Below, in pieces: positions 1-6,442 of a DNA stretch of 9,267 nt. The stretch is from Phycisphaerae bacterium (GTDB lineage: Bacteria > Planctomycetota > Phycisphaerae > Sedimentisphaerales > Anaerobacaceae), in contig JAUWBX010000040.1 of the NCBI GenBank assembly GCA_030609625.1, positions 1-9,267 of the forward strand, given 5' to 3'. Every line of letters begins with the position of its first letter. Within the stretch, counting starts at the first letter, position 1. The position numbers were made by a program, and so were the translations under genes. Below the pieces are notes generated by a model. It had not been told where the DNA came from. It ran no database searches and saw only the letters and a program-made list of their open reading frames with translations.

Positions 1-67
1 CCGCCGTAGTCTTGACGTAGGCGGATAGTGCTTAGGATTTCGGATTTATGTTTCTAAAGAGTAGCAA

Positions 68-95
68 CTGTCATCTGTCATCTGTCGTCTATCGT
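68..95. repeat. Short tandem heptamer repeat
   Basis: Four consecutive 7-bp units (CTGTCAT, CTGTCAT, CTGTCGT, CTATCGT) lie in a stretch with no convincing gene. They resemble simple intergenic repeats seen in planctomycete-like assemblies (general impression, not checked). No function is visible. Confidence 0.6.
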
Positions 96-224
96 CTGCG
101 AAGTCCACGCCTTTGTATTTTGAGCGGGAGTAGGGTTTGAACTTTCCTCTGTGCCAGATGTTCTGGGTGTGGGTTGCGGGGCAGGCATATATAGCGTCGC
201 TCGTTGCTCGTGCGGAATTAGCAT

Positions 225-255
225 ATAAAAAGCCCCACAATAAAATTGCGGGGCT
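225..255 (-). terminator. Intrinsic terminator of the minus-strand pseudopilin gene
   Basis: Read on the minus strand, a 10-bp stem (AGCCCCGCAA pairing with TTGTGGGGCT, with one G-T wobble) closes on a 5-base loop and is followed by a run of five T. The hairpin begins 37 bases after the stop codon of the 292-1095 gene, as expected for a rho-independent terminator of that transcript. Confidence 0.85.
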
Positions 256-291
256 GAATATTTAAGAATCGGAGAATATTATCCATCCTCC

Positions 292-1095
292 TTAAAACCT
301 GTCCTCCTTATCGCCTGTGTACCACCCTAACGGCACATCGTCTCCCGTAGTCTCTTCAATATAAGTAACGTGTCCATCCAGCCAAAGGACATTAGCTCGT
401 CCGCCGGTTCTGTCGTCGGCGGCGTATCTAATATTGTGTCTGAAAATCTGCCGATAGGTGCGGAAACGACTGCCGCCTCGTCGATAGCTGGTTAGATTCA
501 TAGCGCCGGGTCTGTTATTATTATGAAACCCATCGCTGGTTCCGCATTCCGGTCTTGGTTCAGCATGGTCGGTGCAAAAAATGAATTCTGAAACACGGTA
601 TATATCCATTGTATTTCGACCCCTGGCTCTATTATGATGGTTCAGACCAAACGCTGCATGCTGAATTACAGCAGAAGGGTCGGGAAAATCACTATATGAG
701 TATATTAATCCTTCGGGAACACGTTGTAAGCTCGGACAGCCGAATATCTTCGTCTGGCCTTTAATGTACTCTTTGTAGAAAGTACCCCAATAAGTCCCGC
801 CGCTGGAACCGGCTCTTCGATAAGTAAGGCCGTCTGACTCGAACCACAGAAATCCGTTGGAGCTGCCCGTATTGGGGATTTTGCGCTCATAGTCGTCTAA
901 GTACATTGCTAAAGCCAATCCGATATTCCGCAAATTTGATTTGCAGGCTGTTCCCCGTGCCATCTCCTTGATCTTCCGCATCGCAGGCATTAGGATTGCC
1001 AGCAATACGGCAATGATGGCAATAACCACCAATAGCTCTATTAAGGTAAACCCTCTTGCCATTTGCTTAGTGGACCTTTTTTGGTAATTTGTCAT
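292..1095 (-). CDS. Pseudopilin-like protein, prepilin N-terminus with H-X9-DG-type C-terminus
   Basis: This is a 267-aa protein with a class III (prepilin) signal: a basic leader ending MARG, predicted cleavage after Gly15, then FTLIE with Glu20 as mature Glu5, and a hydrophobic helix to about residue 38. The stretch after it (MPAMRKIKEMARGTACKSN) and a late ANVLWLDGHV segment (about 234-243) match the large planctomycete family of prepilin-like proteins annotated as DUF1559 or H-X9-DG. An IFGCPS segment (118-122) is also typical of that family. ATG at 1093-1095 is preceded by AGGAGGC at 1102-1108, which fixes the start. It is transcribed away from the pilus genes and ends at its own terminator, so it is probably an independent substrate or accessory of a type II secretion/pilus-like machine. 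Its exact role is unknown. The usual His-to-DG spacing is not preserved: the nearest upstream His is His220, and the DG is at 240-241. Confidence 0.88.
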   Translation of the reverse strand: MTNYQKRSTKQMARGFTLIELLVVIAIIAVLLAILMPAMRKIKEMARGTACKSNLRNIGLALAMYLDDYERKIPNTGSSNGFLWFESDGLTYRRAGSSGGTYWGTFYKEYIKGQTKIFGCPSLQRVPEGLIYSYSDFPDPSAVIQHAAFGLNHHNRARGRNTMDIYRVSEFIFCTDHAEPRPECGTSDGFHNNNRPGAMNLTSYRRGGSRFRTYRQIFRHNIRYAADDRTGGRANVLWLDGHVTYIEETTGDDVPLGWYTGDKEDRF

Positions 1096-1587
1096 TGGTT
1101 TGCCTCCTGTACGCTTGTCTCATAAATTCGGGTAAATCAACAGTGTTTCTCAAGATACCCCGAATGTTGGTATGATGAGGAGACCGACAGCTTCCTCAAC
1201 TGCCAACAGCCTGCTTTCGCAATCTTCTTTATTCGATGTTTCTAATTTAAATCAACTCAACTACTATGCTGAGCTTTTATGCCACGAGTATATCAAATTT
1301 ATCTCGAAAGTCCAACTATTTTTTTCCTTCTCGAGCAGTTTTGTTCGACATAGCGGGTCCAAACCCAGATATTTTCGCCTAAAACAACTCCTGCCAAGTC
1401 CTTTTAGCATACCACAAGCAGACCATCCCGTCAAGACAAAAAGTGGCCCCAGCGGCTAAACCTGCAAAAAAATATGCAAAATGCTGGCAATTTCAGGCTA
1501 AATGTGTTATCTTACTGAAATAGTAAGCTTGCCACTGTGGCTAAGCGTTCTAAACGTAACTTTAGTAAAAGAGAGGAGCTAACCACA
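1096..1587. other. Divergent intergenic spacer, no supported gene
   Basis: This spacer separates the minus-strand pseudopilin from the plus-strand exported protein. A 95-codon plus-strand frame (1172-1459) exists, but it has no ribosome binding site and a Ser/Leu-rich composition without recognisable motifs, so I do not call it a gene. The only regulatory signals I can suggest are the minus-strand Shine-Dalgarno near 1102-1108, a weak plus-strand promoter at 1485-1513, and a small inverted repeat at 1527-1546. Confidence 0.6.
1485..1513 (+). promoter_or_regulatory. Weak candidate sigma70-type promoter for the exported protein
   Basis: TGGCAA (1485-1490) and TATCTT (1508-1513) are separated by 17 bases. 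The -35 matches consensus at only three of six positions and the -10 at four. Spacing and placement about 75 bases before the ATG are reasonable, but the call is weak. A hairpin-capable repeat (GCTTGCC with GGCTAAGC, 1527-1546) would fall at the start of the transcript. Confidence 0.3.
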
Positions 1588-2148
1588 ATGAACCGACCAA
1601 AAACCTCAAAACTGAGAAATACCTTCCTGGCTGTGGCAGCTATCCTTATCATCTTAGCAGCCGGCGCAAGGGCACAGCAGAAGCTGGGCGACCTTGTGAC
1701 AGAAGGCGGGTTCGATTGGATGATGGGCAAATGGGTGGCTGAAACCAATGAAGGTCAGGAACTGCAGATCATCTACAAATGGGAGCTCGATAAGCACCTG
1801 GTTACCGTGCATATTAAATGGCCGAATTACGAGTACCGCGGTATGATCTTCTACCTGCCTTCTGAGGACAAAATCGTCCAGGTTGGTTTGGATAACAGAG
1901 GCGGTAACGGCAGGGGCACCTGGGAAGCCGGCGGTAACAAGGCCGTCAATAAATATGAGCACACCGGGACCGACGGCCAGACTAACAAAATGGGAATGGC
2001 TCACTCGAAAGTGGATGCCAACACAATGAAGCTGGAAATTTACGAGGTGTATGGCACGGGTGAGCTTGCTGATTACCCGAGCTTCACGGTAGAGTACAAG
2101 CGCCAGAAGGAGCAGGCTCCCAAAAAAGAAAGTGGCACGACTCCGTAA
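1588..2148 (+). CDS. Exported small protein, DUF1579/lipocalin-like, function unknown
   Basis: This is a 186-aa protein. The start is set at ATG 1588 because GAGAGGAG (1571-1578) lies 9 bases upstream; an in-frame extension back to 1537 lacks such a site. Residues 1-29 form a Sec signal peptide: basic MNRPKTSKLR, hydrophobic core, then ARA with likely cleavage before Gln30. The mature part is beta-rich: an FDWMMGKW segment (42-49), an alternating segment IIYKWELDKHLVTVHIKW (61-78), YRGMIFY (83-89), and a Gly-rich GGNGRGTW turn (105-112). This pattern is familiar from secreted lipocalin-like proteins (DUF1579 type, or the barrel domain found beside SnoaL-like domains), where the barrel often starts with a W-x-G-x-W motif. 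The C-terminal 15 residues are charged and probably disordered. It seems monocistronic and unrelated to the pilus genes. The family assignment is an impression, not a search result. Confidence 0.82.
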   Translation: MNRPKTSKLRNTFLAVAAILIILAAGARAQQKLGDLVTEGGFDWMMGKWVAETNEGQELQIIYKWELDKHLVTVHIKWPNYEYRGMIFYLPSEDKIVQVGLDNRGGNGRGTWEAGGNKAVNKYEHTGTDGQTNKMGMAHSKVDANTMKLEIYEVYGTGELADYPSFTVEYKRQKEQAPKKESGTTP

Positions 2149-2162
2149 CATTTCAGGGCGAA

Positions 2163-2198
2163 AGCAGGTGCCCAGAGCGAAAATGCTGGGTCCCTGCT
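2163..2198 (+). terminator. Hairpin shortly after the exported-protein gene, possible transcript end
   Basis: AGCAGG pairs with CCTGCT and, inside a 2x2 internal loop, CCCAG pairs with CTGGG around a 10-base loop. It starts 15 bases after the stop codon. There is no U-tract, so it is at best a 3'-end stabilising or Rho-related structure. Confidence 0.35.
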
Positions 2199-2202
2199 CC
2201 TT

Positions 2203-2264
2203 CGACCCATTCGACTGGCGCTCAGGGCAGGCTTTGCTCAGGACAGGGTTCGCAGGAATGACAC
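2203..2264. repeat. Degenerate dispersed repeat (CTCAGG / GGAATGAC type)
   Basis: The segment carries CCTTCGAC, GCTCAGGGCAGG, GCTCAGGACAGG and GGAATGACAC. The same vocabulary (CTTGTCGAAGGAATGACAG) closes the MITE-like element at 2766-2964, so this looks like a shorter, decayed relative. Two CTCAGGrCAGG copies about 16 bp apart are visible. Confidence 0.45.
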
Positions 2265-2304
2265 TCATTAGATGTAGAGTCGAAACGGATGTTTTGTCCC
2301 TGCT

Positions 2305-2412
2305 CCAGCACCAATTGAGCTTAGGCTAACTCTGTTAGAAATTACTTCACATAGTGGACTGTCAGGCTTGCAGCGCCGATTTCTAACAGGGCTCACGCCT
2401 AATTGGTGCTGG
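2305..2412. repeat. Long imperfect palindrome, about 108 bp
   Basis: The outer arms CCAGCACCAATT (2305-2316) and AATTGGTGCTGG (2401-2412) are perfect 12-bp complements. The inner arms CTGTTAGAAAT (2332-2342) and ATTTCTAACAG (2379-2389) are perfect 11-bp complements around a 36-base loop. Between them both arms carry GCCTAA and GCTC words in shuffled order. It could be a MITE-like or REP-like element, or encode a structured RNA; nothing in it codes for protein. Confidence 0.7.
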
Positions 2413-2454
2413 ACCAAACCGTCCTATAAACCATAACAGGCTTTACAAAAGCAG

Positions 2455-2522
2455 CCTCGATTCTCGATACTCGATACTTGATTCTCGACGAGTATCGAGC
2501 ATCCGGCATCGAGCATCGAACA
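2455..2522. repeat. CGAT-rich repeat with hairpin
   Basis: The stretch is built from variants of TCGATACT and TCGAGCATC. It contains a perfect 10-bp inverted repeat, TCGATACTCG (2464-2473) and CGAGTATCGA (2489-2498), with a 15-base loop, followed by two CATCGAGCATCGA-like units. It is non-coding simple or palindromic repeat DNA. Confidence 0.65.
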
Positions 2523-2574
2523 GCCTAATGCTTTTATGAACAAGGGCTTAGGTCACATTTCAAAGCTGTGGACA

Positions 2575-2592
2575 TCCTGCGTGAATGCAGGA
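2575..2592. repeat. Small perfect hairpin
   Basis: TCCTGC and GCAGGA form a 6-bp perfect stem around a 6-base loop. It is isolated, with no T-run on either side, and has no evident function. Confidence 0.4.
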
Positions 2593-2700
2593 AAGTTCAA
2601 CATCTTACCTCATTGAGTTACAAAATAGGGGTAATTTACTTCTGTAGATTGTCCGAAAAAGTATTAAGTTCGAGTATTTAATATCGCCAGGAAAGCAAAA

Positions 2701-2720
2701 CAAAGACGGTTTTGTCTTTG
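2701..2720. repeat. Small perfect hairpin, 7-bp stem
   Basis: CAAAGAC and GTCTTTG are perfect complements around the loop GGTTTT. An AT-rich tract follows (TTAATTTTATATTT from 2725), so a weak terminator is conceivable, but no gene ends just before it. Confidence 0.4.
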
Positions 2721-2765
2721 GTGGTTAATTTTATATTTAAACAAAAAGTCTGGTGAGTAGTGAGT

Positions 2766-2964
2766 ATGCTCTGTTGAAAAGTTACAAAAACTGTCATTCT
2801 GAACGGAGCGCAGCCTTTAGCCCTGAGCTTGTGCCCAAGGTGCGTAGTCGAACGGGGGAGTGAAGAATCTCTTTATGGCTCAAGAATTGAGATTCTTCGG
2901 CTTCGCCTCAGAGTCCCTCTTGAGCTTGTCGAAGGAATGACAGTCCATGTTTTCAGCAGAGCAT
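2766..2964. mobile_element. MITE-like non-coding element, about 199 bp
   Basis: The terminal inverted repeats ATGCTCTGTTGAAAA (2766-2780) and TTTTCAGCAGAGCAT (2950-2964) match at 14 of 15 positions. A second inverted pair, ACTGTCATTC (2790-2799) and GAATGACAGT (2935-2944), lies just inside. A third, GAAGAATCTC (2862-2871) and GAGATTCTTC (2889-2898), is nested within. Direct repeats GTGAGTrGTGAGTAT (2753-2767 and 2966-2980; 14 of 15 identical) flank it. There is no internal ORF, so any movement would need a transposase from elsewhere. The internal GAAGAATCT...GGAATGACAG vocabulary resembles repeats common in environmental genomes. Whether it is truly mobile is an inference. Confidence 0.6.
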
Positions 2965-2970
2965 AGTGAG

Positions 2971-2991
2971 TGGTGAGTATTTAACTCACCA
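2971..2991. promoter_or_regulatory. Perfect inverted repeat upstream of pilB, candidate operator
   Basis: TGGTGAGT and ACTCACCA form perfect 8-bp arms around ATTTA, about 100 bases before the pilB start. It overlaps the right-hand flanking direct repeat of the MITE-like element, so it may be a by-product of that insertion rather than a selected protein site. Confidence 0.35.
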
Positions 2992-2993
2992 AT

Positions 2994-3039
2994 TAGAGGC
3001 CGATAAACAGCAGTAATAGAGGCCGATAGACAGTAGTAC
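2994..3039. repeat. Two-unit 23-bp tandem repeat in the pilB 5' region
   Basis: Two adjacent 23-bp units starting TAGAGGCCGATA (2994-3016 and 3017-3039) match at 20 of 23 positions. They end about 50 bases before the pilB start codon. They could be paired binding sites about two helical turns apart or simply a local duplication. Confidence 0.7.
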
Positions 3040-3091
3040 GCCTGTTAGAAGCGTATGTATCCATATTTGAAGTGGAGGTAATAGTAATCGG

Positions 3092-4882
3092 ATGGGCTCG
3101 GCACGAAGCATCTCTAAGGTTTTTGAATCGGCACAAAGTATCGCCAACATTCCTGAAGTGGAAGCGAATCTTCCTTTTGGTGAACTGCTTGTTTCCAAAG
3201 GTCTGTTAACTCCTGAAGAATTAGAGAAAGTGCTGAAAGAGCAGCGCAAGGAAGGGGGGCGACTGGGTGAGGTACTGCTTCGACTTGAGAAGCTAAATCA
3301 CGAGGATGTTACTCTGGCCCTGGCTGAGCACCTCTCGCTGGAATACATCCGTTTAGATGATACCAACAAGATAAACAAGATAGATATGGATATCGCTCGC
3401 ATGCTGCCTGAGGGTATCGCCAAGCGATTCTGCCTTGTGGTTGTCGGCGAGGCTGACAACAAAGTCGTCGTTGTGATGGCTGACCCGCTCAACGTTATCG
3501 CGATAGATACAGTTACACTGAAAATGAAGCGTCAGATTAAGCCGGCAATTAGTTCTCCTCAGGAGATTCGGCGGGCGATAGAGTTGATTTATCACGGTTC
3601 GGATGTTGAAGAACAACAGCTTCGCAGCTTGGTAGAGGGCGAAGTCGATGAAGAAAGAAGTATAGAGAAAAATATAGTTTCAGAGGAACCGGATGCCAGC
3701 GGCGAAGAAGATGCAAATAAAGCACCTGTGATTCGGTTCGTTGACTTGCTCCTGAGCCAGGCGGTCAAAAGCAGAGCGAGTGACATTCATATAGAGCCTC
3801 AGGAAAAAACAACGGTGGTTCGCATGCGAATTGATGGTTTGCTCCATGATATGGTACCACCGGCCAAAAAGATGCAGGCAGCGGTAATCGCCAGGATTAA
3901 GATTATCTCGCGGATGGATATCGCCGAACGCAGGCTGCCCCAGGATGGACGATTCAAAGTCAAGACGTCCGGTCGAGATATAGACGTTCGAGTATCGGTA
4001 ATTCCGACAATATATGGTGAAAAGGTAGTGATGCGAATCCTGGATGCATCGGCGGTAAAACACGACCTGGGACAACTTGGGCTTGAGCCTGAACTTCTCG
4101 AAGAGTTTAAAAGTATGTTGGCGCGGCCGCACGGGATAGTGATTGTTACCGGGCCGACCGGCAGTGGTAAAAGCACCACGTTATACTCTGCTCTGAATTA
4201 CGTCAAGGACCCGACGAAAAATATTACAACGGTTGAAAACCCTGTCGAATATCGTCTTGCCGGAATTAACCAGATTCAGGTTAAGCCGGAAATTGACCTG
4301 GACTTTGCAAAGTGCCTGCGAGCAATTTTGAGACAGGACCCCGATATAATTCTAATAGGTGAAATTCGGGACAAGGAAACGGTCGAAATTGCAATAAAGG
4401 CATCATTGACAGGACATCTTGTTTTGAGCACGTTTCATACCAACGATGCACCCAGTGCGATAAGCAGATTACTCTATATGGGAATTGAGCGGTATCTGTT
4501 GGCTTCGTCGCTGAATTTAATTATTGCCCAGCGATTGGTTAGAAAAATCTGTGAACACTGCAAAGAGCCTATAACCTTAAATGAGGAAGTCCTCAAACGT
4601 TTGGGGATTGACCCTAAGCAGGCCAAGGATACTGTCTTCTACCGGGGCAAAGGGTGTGTAGCCTGTGGAGGGACAGGTTGTTTGGGTAGATTGCCCATAT
4701 TTGAGTTTTTGGCTGTGGATGATGATATAAGCGAAATGATAATTACCGGCAGCAGCGAGGCGCAGATAAGAGAAGCGTCACGTCAAAAAGGCTATGGTGG
4801 TCTGCTTGAAAGCGGTGTAAATAAGGCGTTGGCGGGTTTAACAACCGCCGAAGAGGTCATTAGTGTGGCCTTTACAGGATGA
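3092..4882 (+). CDS. pilB: Type IV pilus assembly / type II secretion ATPase (PilB/GspE)
   Basis: This is a 596-aa cytoplasmic hexameric ATPase that drives pilin addition at the inner membrane. The N-terminal MshEN/T2SSE_N domain spans about 27-165 and opens with two 24-residue motifs (28-51 and 57-80) separated by five residues, the layout of c-di-GMP-binding MshEN domains. An acidic linker (about 170-210) leads to the C-terminal ATPase. There, DIHIEP is at 231-236, Walker A GPTGSGKST at 354-362, Walker B IILIGEIRD at 419-426, and the His box TGHLVLSTFHTND at 440-452. A tetracysteine zinc site uses C487, C490, C522 and C525. Length and all catalytic motifs are normal, so it should be active. 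TGGAGGT at 3073-3079 sits 12 bases before the ATG, a long but usable spacing. pilC follows after 54 bases. The full zinc site and the MshEN domain favour an assembly ATPase (PilB/GspE) over the retraction ATPase PilT. Confidence 0.97.
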   Translation: MGSARSISKVFESAQSIANIPEVEANLPFGELLVSKGLLTPEELEKVLKEQRKEGGRLGEVLLRLEKLNHEDVTLALAEHLSLEYIRLDDTNKINKIDMDIARMLPEGIAKRFCLVVVGEADNKVVVVMADPLNVIAIDTVTLKMKRQIKPAISSPQEIRRAIELIYHGSDVEEQQLRSLVEGEVDEERSIEKNIVSEEPDASGEEDANKAPVIRFVDLLLSQAVKSRASDIHIEPQEKTTVVRMRIDGLLHDMVPPAKKMQAAVIARIKIISRMDIAERRLPQDGRFKVKTSGRDIDVRVSVIPTIYGEKVVMRILDASAVKHDLGQLGLEPELLEEFKSMLARPHGIVIVTGPTGSGKSTTLYSALNYVKDPTKNITTVENPVEYRLAGINQIQVKPEIDLDFAKCLRAILRQDPDIILIGEIRDKETVEIAIKASLTGHLVLSTFHTNDAPSAISRLLYMGIERYLLASSLNLIIAQRLVRKICEHCKEPITLNEEVLKRLGIDPKQAKDTVFYRGKGCVACGGTGCLGRLPIFEFLAVDDDISEMIITGSSEAQIREASRQKGYGGLLESGVNKALAGLTTAEEVISVAFTG

Positions 4883-4912
4883 ACACGGACTAACACGGAC
4901 GTCAGTGTCCGT
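4882..4912. repeat. AACACGGAC direct repeat and hairpin between pilB and pilC
   Basis: AACACGGAC occurs at 4882-4890 and 4892-4900, and ACGGAC (4895-4900) pairs with GTCCGT (4907-4912) around a 6-base loop. The repeat starts on the last base of the pilB stop codon. Without a T-run it is unlikely to terminate transcription, but it could tune pilC relative to pilB. Confidence 0.55.
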
Positions 4913-4936
4913 CACTATTTGACAGGGGTTCGTTAA

Positions 4937-6145
4937 ATGAAAAGCTACAAATATGTCGCTCGGGATTTAAAAGGGACACAGAAGAAAGGTATTGCACAGG
5001 CGGCTTCCTCAACTGATGTCATTAGCTATCTTCAGGAGCAGGGTTTTACACCGATTTCTATCAATGAGATATCTGCAGGAGTCTCAAAAAGCCGGCGAGT
5101 AAATCGCCACAAACGAATCAAATCAGCGGACCTTTCAGCGCTTTGCTGGCAGTTGTCCACAATGGTAGAGGGAGGAATTCCTATTACGGTGGCTTTAGAC
5201 ACCATTGCCGAAGATGCAGAACATTCAAATCTTGAGCCGATTCTGCGGAGTATATCAGAAAAGGTGAAGAAAGGTGAGTCTTTCTCGGACGGTGCTGCGG
5301 AATTTCCAAAGGTTTTCAACAAGTTGTCTTACGCTTTGATCTTAGCCGGCGAAACCAGCGGTAATATGGGAGGAGCGCTGGGTAAGCTGGCAGAGTATTT
5401 TGACAGCCGTGATAAATTGGCCAGAAAAATTAAAGGGGCAATGGCTTATCCGATATTTGTAATGGCTTTTATTACCCTGATAGTGATATTTATAATGGCT
5501 TTTATTGTCCCCCGGTTCGTGATGATATTTGACACACTCGGGGGGGAACTGCCGGCCTTTACACGGGGATTTATGGGCTTTTACAATATTCTCCGCTACA
5601 ATCTTATCTACATCATCGTGTTTGTTTTTGTCCTGGTAATTTCCAATGTTATCTTCAACAAAACCAAAAAAGGACATCTTTTTTTTAGCAAAGCTGTTCT
5701 GCGTTTACCTTTGTTTGGCAATGTGCTCACCCAGGCCTTCGTTGCAATATTTTGCAAAACAATGTCAACTTTATTGTCTGCGGGTGTTTCAGTGCTTGAG
5801 GTGTTCGACGTTCTCAGTGGAATGACCGGTAACGATATTATAAAGTCAGCGATAACACAAGCCAGAGAAAATATTGTCGAAGGCTCGAACATCTCTACGA
5901 GTATGGCGGCAACGGGTTTTTTCCCCAATATGGTTGTCAAAATGATACAGGTCGGGGAAGAAAGCGGGTCTTTAGCCACCGTGCTCGAGAAGACCAGCGA
6001 GCATTATGAACGAAAGGTCGATTCCACAGTAAACACTATGACGAGCCTGCTTGAGCCAATAATGATTGTATCGGTTGGTGCCGTTGTATCGGTTGTAGTT
6101 ATTGCGCTGTATCTGCCGATTTTCTCAATGTCTGCGTCAGGATAG
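4937..6145 (+). CDS. pilC: Type IV pilus / type II secretion inner-membrane platform protein (PilC/GspF)
   Basis: This 402-aa polytopic membrane protein forms the platform on which the assembly ATPase acts. The N-terminus YKYVARDLKGTQKKG (4-18) is the usual PilC/GspF opening. Two T2SSF repeats follow, at about 66-191 and 269-393; each starts with the characteristic L-x-T-M-V/L-x-x-G segment (LSTMVEGGIPI at 73-83 and MSTLLSAGVSV at 276-286). Each repeat also carries the E-x-S/T-G signature (GETSGNM at 138-144, GEESGSL at 340-346). Three transmembrane segments are visible at about 172-192, 222-239 and 372-395. Length is standard. AGGGGT (4924-4929) lies 7 bases before the ATG. The gene follows pilB closely and is probably cotranscribed with it. 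Confidence 0.97.
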   Translation: MKSYKYVARDLKGTQKKGIAQAASSTDVISYLQEQGFTPISINEISAGVSKSRRVNRHKRIKSADLSALCWQLSTMVEGGIPITVALDTIAEDAEHSNLEPILRSISEKVKKGESFSDGAAEFPKVFNKLSYALILAGETSGNMGGALGKLAEYFDSRDKLARKIKGAMAYPIFVMAFITLIVIFIMAFIVPRFVMIFDTLGGELPAFTRGFMGFYNILRYNLIYIIVFVFVLVISNVIFNKTKKGHLFFSKAVLRLPLFGNVLTQAFVAIFCKTMSTLLSAGVSVLEVFDVLSGMTGNDIIKSAITQARENIVEGSNISTSMAATGFFPNMVVKMIQVGEESGSLATVLEKTSEHYERKVDSTVNTMTSLLEPIMIVSVGAVVSVVVIALYLPIFSMSASG

Positions 6146-6194
6146 TTCAATCTCGGGGGCACGGAACAGAAGCCGGCTGCACTATGGGACAAGT

Positions 6195-6222
6195 TTGCTT
6201 TTTTGGTTTTTTGTGCTATACT
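6195..6222 (+). promoter_or_regulatory. Predicted extended -10 promoter for the major pilin gene
   Basis: TTGCTT (6195-6200), a 16-base spacer and TATACT (6217-6222) preceded by TG (TGCTATACT) make a convincing sigma70-type extended -10 promoter. The transcript would start near 6229, giving a leader of about 265 bases before the pilin ATG. A dedicated promoter fits the need for far more pilin than ATPase or platform protein. Confidence 0.6.
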
Positions 6223-6260
6223 TTAAGCAGCGAATATAGCAAATATAGTGGGGGATGAGA

Positions 6261-6330
6261 ACCACGGATTTCACAGATTTCACTGATTTTCTATTTATGT
6301 TTAGTCCATGTTAATCCGCGAAATCTGCGG
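6261..6330. repeat. CACGGATTTCACAGATTT-type inverted repeat in the pilin leader
   Basis: CACAGATTTCACTGATT (6272-6288) is an imperfect inverted match to the segment at 6313-6330 (AATCCGCGAAATCTGCGG), with a perfect GAAATCTG/CAGATTTC core. The words resemble dispersed intergenic repeats found in several environmental lineages. In RNA it would form a stem with a loop of about 24 bases. Confidence 0.6.
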
Positions 6331-6403
6331 TCAAAAAAATCGAAAACTCATATAGTTGTTAGTGATTTTAGTCGATAAAAGATTATTGAGGATTGAGCGT
6401 GTG

Positions 6404-6442
6404 TATTGCGTAATGCGGAGCGCACAAAGGGAAAACGCAATA
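6404..6442. repeat. Hairpin in the pilin mRNA leader
   Basis: TATTGCGT (6404-6411) and ACGCAATA (6435-6442) are perfect 8-bp complements around a 23-base loop. The hairpin ends 40 bases before the pilin Shine-Dalgarno, so it could affect stability or translation of the predicted leader. Confidence 0.5.

Larger units (their letters stand above)
2149..3091. other. Gene-free repeat-rich interval upstream of pilB
   Basis: About 940 bases hold no credible coding region. In order the interval contains a hairpin just after the previous stop, a CTCAGG/GGAATGAC-type degenerate repeat (about 2203-2264), a long imperfect palindrome (2305-2412), a CGAT-rich hairpin (2455-2522), small perfect hairpins at 2575-2592 and 2701-2720, a MITE-like element (2766-2964), an operator-like inverted repeat (2971-2991) and a 23-bp tandem repeat (2994-3039). 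Open frames crossing it, such as 2132-2329, run through repeats and lack start signals. Confidence 0.75.

Noticed and set aside
46..240. Minus-strand 64-codon frame with a WGFLYAN...IYACPA segment resembling part of a pseudopilin
   Set aside because: Its only start is a TTG inside the terminator stem, there is no ribosome binding site, and its end runs into heptamer repeat DNA. It might be a remnant, but the similarity is too short to call.
1172..1459. Plus-strand 95-codon frame in the divergent spacer
   Set aside because: No Shine-Dalgarno, Ser/Leu-rich composition, no motif and no conserved-looking domain.
1654..2268. Long minus-strand frame opposite the exported-protein gene
   Set aside because: Antisense shadow of a gene with a clear signal peptide and RBS on the plus strand.
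2132..2329. Plus-strand 65-codon frame after the exported protein
   Set aside because: It overlaps the preceding gene and runs through repeat DNA; no start signal.
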